A stretch of DNA of 13,488 bases. Origin: an uncultured Lachnospiraceae bacterium (GTDB taxonomy: Bacteria > Bacillota > Clostridia > Lachnospirales > Lachnospiraceae). The stretch spans positions 1 to 13,488 of the forward strand of contig CAMKMR010000020.1 of assembly GCA_946413945.1 (NCBI GenBank), in the 5' to 3' direction. Every line of letters starts with the position of its first letter. Positions within the stretch are counted from its first letter, which is position 1. Shown in pieces: positions 7,098 through 13,488 of this stretch. The position numbers were made by a program, and so were the translations under genes. The notes under the pieces are model-generated. The model was given only the letters and a program-made list of their open reading frames with translations, did not search any database and was not told the DNA's origin.

Positions 7098-7143
7098 AAA
7101 AGAGATGAAAAATGGTCAAAAATGAAGAAAAAATGGAAAGAAA
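7098..7143. promoter_or_regulatory. Phased A-tracts between the upp and uraA promoters
   Basis: A-runs on the + strand at 7098-7101, 7108-7112, 7118-7122, 7128-7133 and 7137-7143 (interrupted by one G) have centres 10 to 10.5 bp apart, i.e. one helical turn. Such phasing is known to bend DNA. The block lies between the two divergent -35 boxes, ending 15 bp before that of uraA and starting next to that of upp. A bend or UP-element effect on one or both promoters is inference. Confidence 0.6.
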
Positions 7144-7158
7144 TGTAGCTTGTGATTC

Positions 7159-7190
7159 TTGACAAATTTTTTCGCTTAATAGATTATAGT
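7159..7190 (+). promoter_or_regulatory. Sigma-A promoter of uraA
   Basis: A consensus TTGACA (-35) lies at 7159-7164. The -10 is either GATTAT (7182-7187, ideal 17-nt spacer, weaker match) or TATAGT (7185-7190, better match, long 20-nt spacer). The mRNA would start near 7195, leaving only about 50 nt of leader, too short for a typical attenuator. Confidence 0.65.
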
Positions 7191-7243
7191 AACAATGGAT
7201 TTAGTGTGTCTAAATGCATAGAAAAAATATAAAGGGGATAACC

Positions 7244-8707
7244 ATGTCAAATTCAGAAACATCAAAAAAAAGACTAAAAGATGGCGAGGCAATCTATGAC
7301 GCTAGAGAGTTAGGACTTTCAAAAATGATCATTCTTGGCTTTCAGCATATGTTCGCCATGTTCGGAGCAACAGTTCTTGTTCCTGCGATTACAGGACTTA
7401 GTGTTTCAGCAACACTTCTTTTTGCAGGTATTGGTACATTGCTCTTTCACCTTATTTCAAAGCGTAAGGTCCCAGCATTTCTTGGGTCATCATTCGCTTT
7501 CCTTGCAGGATATAGTGCTATTGCACCAAATGGGGAGAAGGAACTTCTTCCATATGCATGTCTCGGTGTTGCCTGTGCAGGTTTAGTTTACCTTATCCTT
7601 GCAGCTCTTATTAAAGTTTTTGGTATCAATAAGGTAATGAGATTTTTCCCACCTATTGTTACAGGACCAATCATCATTGCTATTGGTCTTACACTTTCAA
7701 AGACAGCAGTTGATAGCTGTGCAACAAACTGGCTTATTGCTGTAATAGCAATTCTTATCATAATAATCTGTAATATCTGGGGTAAGGGAATGATAAAGAT
7801 CCTTCCAATTATCATCGGAGTAATCGGAACAACTGTGATCGCTGTGATCCTTATGATACTATATGGAACAGCAGATAAAACAGGAGCAAATATTGTTATC
7901 GACGGTCATGATAAACTGCTTCTTTTCTCAAAAGCAGCTCTTGATAATATTAAAAATGCAGCATGGTTTGGTCTTCCATTCCATAAGGAGGAGACAATCC
8001 TTTATGTTATAGAGCATCCAGATACAAAGCTTATCATTGCTTCAATCGTAACAATAGTTCCTATCGCACTTGCTACAGTAGTTGAACATGTCGGTGACAT
8101 TTCAGCTATATCATCAACAGTTGGTAAGAACTTTATCAAGGATCCAGGACTTCATAGAACACTTACTGGTGACGGTCTTGCAACAACTCTTGCATCACTT
8201 TTTGGTGCGCCAGCTAATACAACATACGGAGAGAACACAGGTGTTCTTACAATTTCAAAGGTTTATGATCCACTTGTAATAAGAATTGCGGCAGTATTTG
8301 CTATTCTTTTTTCATTCTCACCAAAGGTTGCAGCATGTATCTCTGCAATCCCAACACCTGTAATTGGTGGTATATCACTTGTACTTTACGGTATGATCTC
8401 TGCAGTCGGTGTTAGAAATATCGTTGAAAATAAGGTTGATTTTAATAAGACAAGAAATGTTATCGTTGCTGCTATTATTCTTGTTCTTTCAATCGGTATA
8501 ACTTATTCAACAGCTGGTACTATTTCCTTTACAATAAAGTCAGTAACTATCTCACTTTCTGGTCTTGCAGTTGGTTCTATTGTAGGAATTCTTCTTAATG
8601 CAATCCTTCCGGGCAAGGATTTTGATTTTGCCAAAACAGAAAGCGGCGCTGAGATTGAGCTTGCTGATGAAGAAGAGGCTGAGGCATTAAAAAAAGCTGA
8701 AAAATAA
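7244..8707 (+). CDS. uraA: Uracil permease, NCS2 (nucleobase:cation symporter-2) family
   Basis: Inner-membrane symporter that brings uracil into the cell. The 487-residue protein is rich in membrane helices across residues 28-465, consistent with the 14-helix NCS2 fold. Family signatures: GFQHMFAMFGATVLVP (32-47), EHVGD (281-285), and NTTYGENTGV (325-334). Glu281 and Glu330 correspond to the two glutamates that hold uracil in E. coli UraA. The tail is acidic and charged (about 470-487). I chose ATG 7244 because AAAGGGG (7231-7237) sits 6 nt upstream; a start 30 nt earlier at 7214 has no ribosome site. It pairs with divergent upp, which supports uracil over xanthine or urate as substrate. No U-tract terminator follows; reading into glyA is possible. 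Confidence 0.95.
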   Translation: MSNSETSKKRLKDGEAIYDARELGLSKMIILGFQHMFAMFGATVLVPAITGLSVSATLLFAGIGTLLFHLISKRKVPAFLGSSFAFLAGYSAIAPNGEKELLPYACLGVACAGLVYLILAALIKVFGINKVMRFFPPIVTGPIIIAIGLTLSKTAVDSCATNWLIAVIAILIIIICNIWGKGMIKILPIIIGVIGTTVIAVILMILYGTADKTGANIVIDGHDKLLLFSKAALDNIKNAAWFGLPFHKEETILYVIEHPDTKLIIASIVTIVPIALATVVEHVGDISAISSTVGKNFIKDPGLHRTLTGDGLATTLASLFGAPANTTYGENTGVLTISKVYDPLVIRIAAVFAILFSFSPKVAACISAIPTPVIGGISLVLYGMISAVGVRNIVENKVDFNKTRNVIVAAIILVLSIGITYSTAGTISFTIKSVTISLSGLAVGSIVGILLNAILPGKDFDFAKTESGAEIELADEEEAEALKKAEK

Positions 8708-8787
8708 GGTATCTATTTTTTGCTTTTCATGTTTTAATATAAAAGATACCATAACAGGATGCTGTAAAAGGCATCCTGTTATGGTAT
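8708..8787 (+). promoter_or_regulatory. Long perfect hairpin with an alternative upstream partner, between uraA and glyA
   Basis: A perfect 17-bp stem is formed by ATACCATAACAGGATGC (8746-8762) and its complement (8771-8787) around the 8-nt loop TGTAAAAG. It looks like a terminator stem, but no T-run follows on the + strand. In addition GGTATCT (8708-8714), right after the uraA stop, is complementary to AGATACC (8744-8750), which includes the base of the same left arm; the two pairings exclude each other. It may end or protect the uraA mRNA 3' end. The right arm also contains the likely glyA -10. Confidence 0.6.
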
Positions 8788-8790
8788 AAT
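8782..8790 (+). promoter_or_regulatory. Extended -10 promoter of glyA-ftsH
   Basis: TGGTATAAT (8782-8790) is a perfect extended -10 (TGn plus TATAAT). No good -35 lies 16-18 nt upstream, which fits an extended -10 promoter. The start would be near 8797, giving a leader of about 62 nt that includes the small palindrome CGGAAATTTTCCG (8798-8810). The first six bases lie within the right arm of the preceding hairpin. No glycine riboswitch was recognised. Confidence 0.55.
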
Positions 8791-8858
8791 AGGAAAGCGG
8801 AAATTTTCCGGTTATATTAAGGTTTTGAAAAAATAACAGCTAGTAAAGGAGAAGTAAC

Positions 8859-10094
8859 ATGTTTGATTTTGCAGAAATTGAAAAGACTGACCCAGAAATT
8901 GCGGCGGCAATGAATGATGAATATGCTCGTCAGAATCAGAATCTAGAGCTTATCGCTTCTGAGAATATCGCTTCTAAAGCGGTTATGGCAGCAATGGGAA
9001 GCCATTTGACTAATAAATATGCTGAAGGCTATCCTGGAAAGAGATATTATGGTGGTTGTCAGTATGTTGATGTTGTAGAAGATCTTGCAAGAGAAAGAGC
9101 AAAAAAGCTTTTTGGTGCTGAGTATGCAAATGTTCAGCCTCACTCTGGAGCCCAGGCTAATATGGCAGTATTCTTTGCTATCCTTAAGCCGGGAGATACA
9201 TTTATGGGTATGAACCTTGATAATGGTGGTCATCTTACACACGGTTCACCGGTAAATATGTCTGGTAAATATTTCAACTGCGTTCCTTATGGTGTTGATG
9301 AAAATGGTTTTATTGATTATGAAGAAGTAAGACGTATTGCACTTAGCTGCAATCCTAAGCTTATCGTAGCTGGTGCTTCAGCATATGCAAGAAAGATCGA
9401 CTTTAAGAAATTCCGTGAGATAGCTGATGAAGTTGGCGCAGTACTTATGGTAGATATGGCACATATCGCGGGACTTGTTGCTGCCGGAGAACATATGAGC
9501 CCAATTCCATATGCTCATGTTACAACAACTACAACACATAAGACTCTTCGTGGACCACGTGGAGGACTTATTCTTTGTTCAGAAGAGATCAATAAGAAAT
9601 ATAACTTCAACAAGGCAATCTTCCCAGGAATTCAGGGCGGTCCTCTTATGCATGTTATTGCTGGTAAGGCAGTATGTTTTAAGGAAGCGCTTGATCCTTC
9701 ATTCAAGGAATATATGAGAAGAGTAGTTGAGAATGCAGCTACACTTGCAGAAGCATTAAAGGAAAGAGGATTCAATATTGTATCTAATGGTACAGATAAT
9801 CATCTTATGCTTGTTGATCTGCAGAATCTTGGACTTACAGGTAAGGAAGTTGAAAAACTTCTTGATGAAGTTCATATCACAGTAAATAAAAACACTGTTC
9901 CTAATGATCCTCAGTCTCCATTTGTTACATCTGGTATCAGAGTTGGTACTCCAGCTGTTACAACAAGAGGTGCGGTAAAGGAAGATATGTATGTTATCGC
10001 AGATGCATTTAAGGCTGCGATCATTGATAAAGACAGTGAGAAAGCGATGGCTCTTGTAAAGAGCATTACTGATAAATATCCAATCTATCAGTAA
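8859..10094 (+). CDS. glyA: Serine hydroxymethyltransferase
   Basis: PLP enzyme that converts serine and tetrahydrofolate to glycine and 5,10-methylene-tetrahydrofolate, the main source of one-carbon units for purine, thymidylate and methionine synthesis. The 411 residues match the usual length. Visible signatures: LIASENIAS (31-39), YAEGYPGKRYYGG (54-66), QPHSGAQAN (93-101), VDMAHIAGL (198-206, with Asp199 and His202 contacting PLP), and THKTLRGPRGG (226-236) with Lys228 as the PLP-binding lysine. Nothing is missing. AAAGGAG (8845-8851) lies 7 nt before the ATG. The ftsH gene follows after 15 nt with no terminator, so the two are probably co-transcribed. Confidence 0.98.
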   Translation: MFDFAEIEKTDPEIAAAMNDEYARQNQNLELIASENIASKAVMAAMGSHLTNKYAEGYPGKRYYGGCQYVDVVEDLARERAKKLFGAEYANVQPHSGAQANMAVFFAILKPGDTFMGMNLDNGGHLTHGSPVNMSGKYFNCVPYGVDENGFIDYEEVRRIALSCNPKLIVAGASAYARKIDFKKFREIADEVGAVLMVDMAHIAGLVAAGEHMSPIPYAHVTTTTTHKTLRGPRGGLILCSEEINKKYNFNKAIFPGIQGGPLMHVIAGKAVCFKEALDPSFKEYMRRVVENAATLAEALKERGFNIVSNGTDNHLMLVDLQNLGLTGKEVEKLLDEVHITVNKNTVPNDPQSPFVTSGIRVGTPAVTTRGAVKEDMYVIADAFKAAIIDKDSEKAMALVKSITDKYPIYQ

Positions 10095-10109
10095 ATAAAG
10101 GTAAATTAA

Positions 10110-12365
10110 ATGGCTGATAATAAAAATAACAAAAGTAATAATGATAATAACAAGGGACCAAATGGTAAGAAACCTATAAGCGGTTCTTCTAAAACTATTA
10201 TTTTGCTCATTATATCTGTTATTCTCACGCTTTTGTTTGTCCAGCAGTTCAATAAATACAGATCTGCTGGAGAACAGGAAAAGACTTATGATTCTTTTCT
10301 AAAGATGGTAGAAAATAAGGAAGTCAGTAAGGTTGAAATCTATTCTGATAAGATTTATTTTGAACCAAAGAAACAGACTAATTCTACACAGAATGCAAAA
10401 TATTACGTAGTAAGGACGGATGATTATAATCTGGTAGATAAACTTCAGAAAGCCGGAGTGACATTTTCTCAGGTGGATGAAGGCGGAAATGCTCTTATAA
10501 CAACAATTCTTTCTTATGTTATAATGATCGGCGCTTTCTATCTTTTCATCATGCTTCTTATGAGAGGAGCTACAAAGGGCGGAGGAATAATGAATGTCGG
10601 AAAGTCCAATGCCAAGATGTATGATGTTGAGAAGAATACCGGGGTGACATTTAAAGATGTAGCAGGTGAAGAGGAAGCCAAAGAATCCCTTCAGGAAATG
10701 GTAGACTTCCTGAATAATCCTGATAAATATCTGGCTATCGGAGCTAAACTTCCAAAGGGGGCGCTGCTTGTTGGACCTCCGGGAACTGGTAAGACTCTTC
10801 TTGCCAAGGCAGTAGCCGGGGAAGCAGGAGTACCATTCTTCTCGCTTTCAGGTTCTGAATTTGTAGAAATGTATGTTGGTGTAGGTGCATCCCGTGTAAG
10901 AGATCTGTTTAAACAGGCGAATGCAAAAGCGCCATGTATCATTTTTATCGATGAGATTGACGCTATCGGTAGAAGTCGTGACTCAAGACAGATGGGTGGC
11001 GATTCAGAACGTGAGCAGACTTTGAATCAGCTCCTGGCAGAAATGGATGGTTTTGATTCGTCAAAAGGTATTGTAATTCTTGCTGCAACTAACAGACCGG
11101 AAGTATTAGATAAAGCCCTTCTTCGTCCGGGACGATTTGATAGAAGAGTTGTAGTTGAAAATCCGGATCTTAAAGGTCGTGAGGATATCTTAAGTGTTCA
11201 TATACAAAAGGTTAAGATTGATGAAACTGTAAATCTTCATGAAGTTGCTCTTGCTACAAGTGGTGCTTCTGGTGCGGATCTGGCTAATATCGTAAATGAA
11301 GCTGCCCTTAATGCTGTAAGAAAAAGCAGAATGTGGGTATGTCAGACTGATCTTCTTGATGCCATTGAACTTGTATTTATGGGTAAGGAAAAGAAAAATA
11401 AGATCCTTACTGAAAATGAAAAGAAGGTTGTGGCTTACCATGAAGCAGGACACGCATTAGTTACGGCCCTTCAGAAACACACAATGCCTGTTCAAAAAAT
11501 CACTATCATACCAAGAACTGAAGGCACTTTGGGTTATGTATTACAGGTGCCGGAGGATGAACAGAATTTACAGTTCCAGGATGAATTAGAAAATCGTATT
11601 GCAACTTTCTGCGGAGGAAGAGCTGCGGAGGCTCTTAAGTTTAATTCGGTTACATCCGGGGCTGCAAATGATATTGAGCAGGCAACTAAAATTGCCAGAG
11701 CGATGGTTACTATGTATGGTATGTCAGAAAAGTTTGGTATGGTCCAGCTTGAAGATATCACTGGTAAATATCTTGACAGAAGGGCAATGATGAACTGTTC
11801 AGATGAAACAGCAACAAAGATTGATTCTGAAGTAAAGTCTATAATAAAGAAGGCTTATAATAAGGCTTATAAACTTCTTAAGAAGAATGAACCTATTTTA
11901 AATGAGATAGCTGAATTCCTTTTAGAAAAAGAGACTATCACAGGTGAGGAATTTATGAAGATCTATGCAGAGGCTTCAGAGAAGTATGGCTTAGATGCTC
12001 CTGAACTTTCTGAACCTGAGCTTCTGCTTAAGGAAAAGGAAAAGACTAAGGACAAGGATAAAGATAAAAAGAAATTTAATGTCTATAAGTCAAGTAATTA
12101 TCCTGAAGAGACAAAGAAAGAAAATGAGGCTGAAAAGCAGGTATATTTTGATTCTAATAATGAAGTGAAAGTCGTTGATGAAAAAAATGACGATGATGAT
12201 GACAAAGAAGAGGAAAAAATGCTGATGCCTTGGGAAAGCTTTGCTAATTCAAATAAGTCTGATGAAGAATTATTAGATGAAGAAGATATTGATCCAAGTG
12301 AGGATGATCTTGAAGATCTAAAGAAAATTGATGGAGAATCTGATTCAGAAGACGAGGATGAATAA
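10110..12365 (+). CDS. ftsH: ATP-dependent zinc metalloprotease FtsH with long charged C-terminal tail
   Basis: Membrane-anchored AAA+ protease that extracts and degrades misfolded membrane proteins and some short-lived regulators. Order of parts: Asn/Lys-rich cytoplasmic start (1-26); first membrane helix (28-46); extracytoplasmic domain (about 50-130); second helix (131-151); AAA domain with Walker A GPPGTGKT (222-229), Walker B IIFIDE (277-282) and second region of homology ATNRPEVLDKALLRPGRFDR (326-345); protease domain with zinc site HEAGH (444-448) and third ligand Asp521. All catalytic residues are present. At 751 residues it is about 100 longer than most FtsH. The extra part (about 632-751) is low-complexity: a Lys/Asp/Glu repeat (641-656), an acidic run DDDDD (694-698), a more ordered MLMPWESFANSN (704-715), then an acidic end. 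Shine-Dalgarno AAAGGT is 8 nt upstream. Confidence 0.97.
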   Translation: MADNKNNKSNNDNNKGPNGKKPISGSSKTIILLIISVILTLLFVQQFNKYRSAGEQEKTYDSFLKMVENKEVSKVEIYSDKIYFEPKKQTNSTQNAKYYVVRTDDYNLVDKLQKAGVTFSQVDEGGNALITTILSYVIMIGAFYLFIMLLMRGATKGGGIMNVGKSNAKMYDVEKNTGVTFKDVAGEEEAKESLQEMVDFLNNPDKYLAIGAKLPKGALLVGPPGTGKTLLAKAVAGEAGVPFFSLSGSEFVEMYVGVGASRVRDLFKQANAKAPCIIFIDEIDAIGRSRDSRQMGGDSEREQTLNQLLAEMDGFDSSKGIVILAATNRPEVLDKALLRPGRFDRRVVVENPDLKGREDILSVHIQKVKIDETVNLHEVALATSGASGADLANIVNEAALNAVRKSRMWVCQTDLLDAIELVFMGKEKKNKILTENEKKVVAYHEAGHALVTALQKHTMPVQKITIIPRTEGTLGYVLQVPEDEQNLQFQDELENRIATFCGGRAAEALKFNSVTSGAANDIEQATKIARAMVTMYGMSEKFGMVQLEDITGKYLDRRAMMNCSDETATKIDSEVKSIIKKAYNKAYKLLKKNEPILNEIAEFLLEKETITGEEFMKIYAEASEKYGLDAPELSEPELLLKEKEKTKDKDKDKKKFNVYKSSNYPEETKKENEAEKQVYFDSNNEVKVVDEKNDDDDDKEEEKMLMPWESFANSNKSDEELLDEEDIDPSEDDLEDLKKIDGESDSEDEDE

Positions 12366-12399
12366 AAAGCTACAAATAAATACTACTTTGTTGTAAAAT

Positions 12400-12432
12400 A
12401 AAGGAGAGCTAATCTTAGCTCTCCTTTTTTTT
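12400..12432 (+). terminator. Terminator of ftsH, shared with the convergent tRNA gene
   Basis: AAAGGAGAGCTA (12400-12411) pairs with TAGCTCTCCTTT (12416-12427) around a 4-nt loop, followed by T to 12432. On the minus strand the same stem is followed by TTTATTTT, so it can also end the tRNA transcript. The T-run stops one base before the A next to the tRNA 3' end. Confidence 0.92.
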
Positions 12433-12433
12433 A

Positions 12434-12506
<73 letters not shown>

Positions 12507-12529
12507 AATTAATATCTAGCACATGGCAT

Positions 12530-12558
12530 ATTATAAAATATAAATAAAAACTTGGCAA
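12530..12558 (-). promoter_or_regulatory. Sigma-A promoter of tRNA-Thr
   Basis: Read on the minus strand: TTGCCA (12558 to 12553), a 17-nt spacer rich in T, and a consensus TATAAT (12535 to 12530). The predicted start near 12523 lies about 17 nt before the mature tRNA 5' end. The -35 overlaps the first bases of the Shine-Dalgarno region of the divergent gene at 12575. Confidence 0.8.
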
Positions 12559-12574
12559 GGGGAAGGAATAATAT

Positions 12575-13168
12575 ATGGGATATAATTTTTTCGCGACGCT
12601 TTCAAGAATGAAATATATAGACAGATGGGCTCTTATGAGAAATTCCAGAGAGGAAAATCTGTCTGAACATTGTCTTGAAGTTGCAATGATCGCACATGCT
12701 CTTTGTGTTATAGCAAATAAGCGTTTTAACAGAAAGCTGGATTCTTCAAAGGCTGCGCTTATTGGGTTATATCATGATGCTTCAGAGATAATAACCGGAG
12801 ATATGCCGACGCCGGTTAAGTATTATAGTCAGGAAATAAAGGATGCTTATAAAGAGGTTGAAAGGGTGGCGGAGTTTAAGCTGCTTGCCAAATTGCCGGA
12901 TGACTTAAGACCGGAATTTGAAGAGATATTCAGAGCTTCTAATGACAAAGATGAACTTTATATGAGAAGGCTGGTAAAGGGAGCAGATAAGCTTTCGGCT
13001 TTGATTAAATGTATCGAGGAAGAAAAAGCAGGCAATCAGGAATTTAAAACTGCAAAGATAACAACAGAGGATTCGCTTAAAAAAATGGCTGAGGAGCTGC
13101 CGGAATTAAAGGTTTTTATGGAAGAATTCCTTCCGGCGTATGGTAAGACACTGGATGAACTTTCGTGA
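12575..13168 (+). CDS. yfbR: 5'-deoxynucleotidase, YfbR family (HD domain)
   Basis: Removes phosphate from deoxyribonucleoside 5'-monophosphates, trimming dNMP pools in the cytoplasm. The 197-residue protein is close in length and pattern to E. coli YfbR (199 residues). The metal-binding HD residues are all present: His32 (in SEHCLEVA), His67-Asp68 (in YHDASE, with Glu71 as the likely general acid/base) and Asp138 (in GADKLSA). Substrate-facing Arg17-Trp18 and the GDMPTPVKY segment (75-83) are also kept. The ATG is preceded by AAGGGGAAGG (12557-12566), 8 nt away. A clear promoter is not visible in the 68-nt gap, which is largely occupied by the divergent tRNA promoter; readthrough from ftsH would have to pass a strong terminator. 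Confidence 0.94.
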   Translation: MGYNFFATLSRMKYIDRWALMRNSREENLSEHCLEVAMIAHALCVIANKRFNRKLDSSKAALIGLYHDASEIITGDMPTPVKYYSQEIKDAYKEVERVAEFKLLAKLPDDLRPEFEEIFRASNDKDELYMRRLVKGADKLSALIKCIEEEKAGNQEFKTAKITTEDSLKKMAEELPELKVFMEEFLPAYGKTLDELS

Positions 13169-13181
13169 TATTAAATAAAGA

Positions 13182-13211
13182 TTGTAAGAGAATGGGCTTT
13201 CACAATATAGG
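13182..13211 (+). promoter_or_regulatory. Weak candidate promoter for the DUF5662 gene
   Basis: TTGTAA (13182-13187) and TATAGG (13206-13211) are 18 nt apart in the 94-nt gap after yfbR. Both are partial matches to sigma-A boxes. No terminator hairpin is seen after yfbR, so co-transcription is equally possible. Confidence 0.3.
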
Positions 13212-13262
13212 ATAAAGAATGTCAATATATATGAACTTTAAGAGCATCGAGGGCAAGGTAAA

Positions 13263-13488
13263 ATGTTTAAAGATGAAACTAAAAAAATCAAATCAGATAT
13301 AGAAGAAAAGGGCTGGTATAAACATCTTAAGACAATAAATCAGCATAAGATCGAAGTAGGAAAGAACTGCTTTAGATGTGGACTTTATAAGCAGGGGATG
13401 CTTCATGATCTTTCTAAATATTCATGGACAGAATTTTCGGTCGGGGCGAAATATTTTCAGGGAAACAGAAGTCCTAATGAAGCTGAAA
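13263..13488 (+). CDS. DUF5662 family protein, 3' end cut by window edge
   Basis: Too short for automatic detection here because it runs off the window: 75 complete codons from ATG 13263, open to the end. The visible part reads HLKTINQHKIEVGKNC, then GLYKQGMLHDLSKYSWTEF, then GAKYFQGNRSPNEAE. This matches the pattern I know for the uncharacterised DUF5662 family of Firmicutes, where the HD-like HDLSKYS pair and the later conserved residues suggest a metal-binding helical protein; no activity is established. The Shine-Dalgarno is GAGGG (13249-13253), 9 nt before the ATG, with AAGG closer. It may be co-transcribed with yfbR. Confidence 0.8.
   Translation, partial: MFKDETKKIKSDIEEKGWYKHLKTINQHKIEVGKNCFRCGLYKQGMLHDLSKYSWTEFSVGAKYFQGNRSPNEAE

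Noticed and set aside
7214..7243. Earlier start for uraA giving MHRKNIKGIT extension
   Set aside because: No ribosome site before 7214, while AAAGGGG is ideally placed before ATG 7244.
8746..8787. Standard rho-independent terminator for uraA
   Set aside because: The stem is excellent but no T-run follows on the + strand, so it was kept as a hairpin of uncertain role.
8797..8858. Glycine or other riboswitch in the glyA leader
   Set aside because: The leader is only about 62 nt and shows just a short palindrome; it is too small for a glycine aptamer and no conserved motif was seen.

Overview
The window looks like ordinary chromosome of a low-GC Gram-positive bacterium, most likely a Lachnospiraceae-type Clostridia (Butyrivibrio, Pseudobutyrivibrio or Roseburia-like). 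The case rests on visibly AT-rich DNA with purine-rich Shine-Dalgarno sites, the four-repeat CdaR protein, the clostridial style of ThrRS, UraA and GlyA, and a DUF5662 gene. The genus is inference. No phage, insertion sequence, plasmid or CRISPR material is visible.

Layout. (1) 2-1513: 3' part of thrS, ended by a hairpin terminator. (2) 1741-6134: a tightly packed + strand unit of two unrecognised membrane proteins, the c-di-AMP synthase gene cdaA, its partner cdaR (overlapping cdaA by 26 nt) and a Sir2-family deacylase, ended by a strong bidirectional-looking terminator at 6226-6267. (3) 6339-8707: a divergent uracil salvage pair, upp on the minus strand and the uracil permease uraA on the plus strand. 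Both have recognisable sigma-A promoters, and A-tracts phased at about 10.5 bp lie between them. (4) 8708-12365: a long perfect hairpin that contains the likely extended -10 of the next unit, then glyA and ftsH 15 nt apart. (5) 12400-12506: a terminator shared with a convergent tRNA-Thr(CGT) on the minus strand. (6) 12575-13488: yfbR (HD-family 5'-deoxynucleotidase), then the 5' part of a DUF5662 gene cut by the window end.

How the genes fit together. CdaA makes c-di-AMP at the membrane and CdaR is its regulator. The two membrane proteins before them are packed closely enough to be co-transcribed and may belong to the same envelope or osmotic-control function (inference). Upp and UraA take up uracil and convert it to UMP. 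GlyA (one-carbon supply) and YfbR (dNMP dephosphorylation) also touch nucleotide metabolism, but no shared regulation is visible. FtsH is the membrane AAA+ protease and carries a long charged C-terminal tail.

Most of the window is core housekeeping. The parts most worth a second look are the unnamed membrane pair before cdaA, the sir2 gene in the position where glmM often sits, the hairpin/promoter overlap before glyA, the phased A-tracts between upp and uraA, and two non-coding GC-richer blocks just after terminators.
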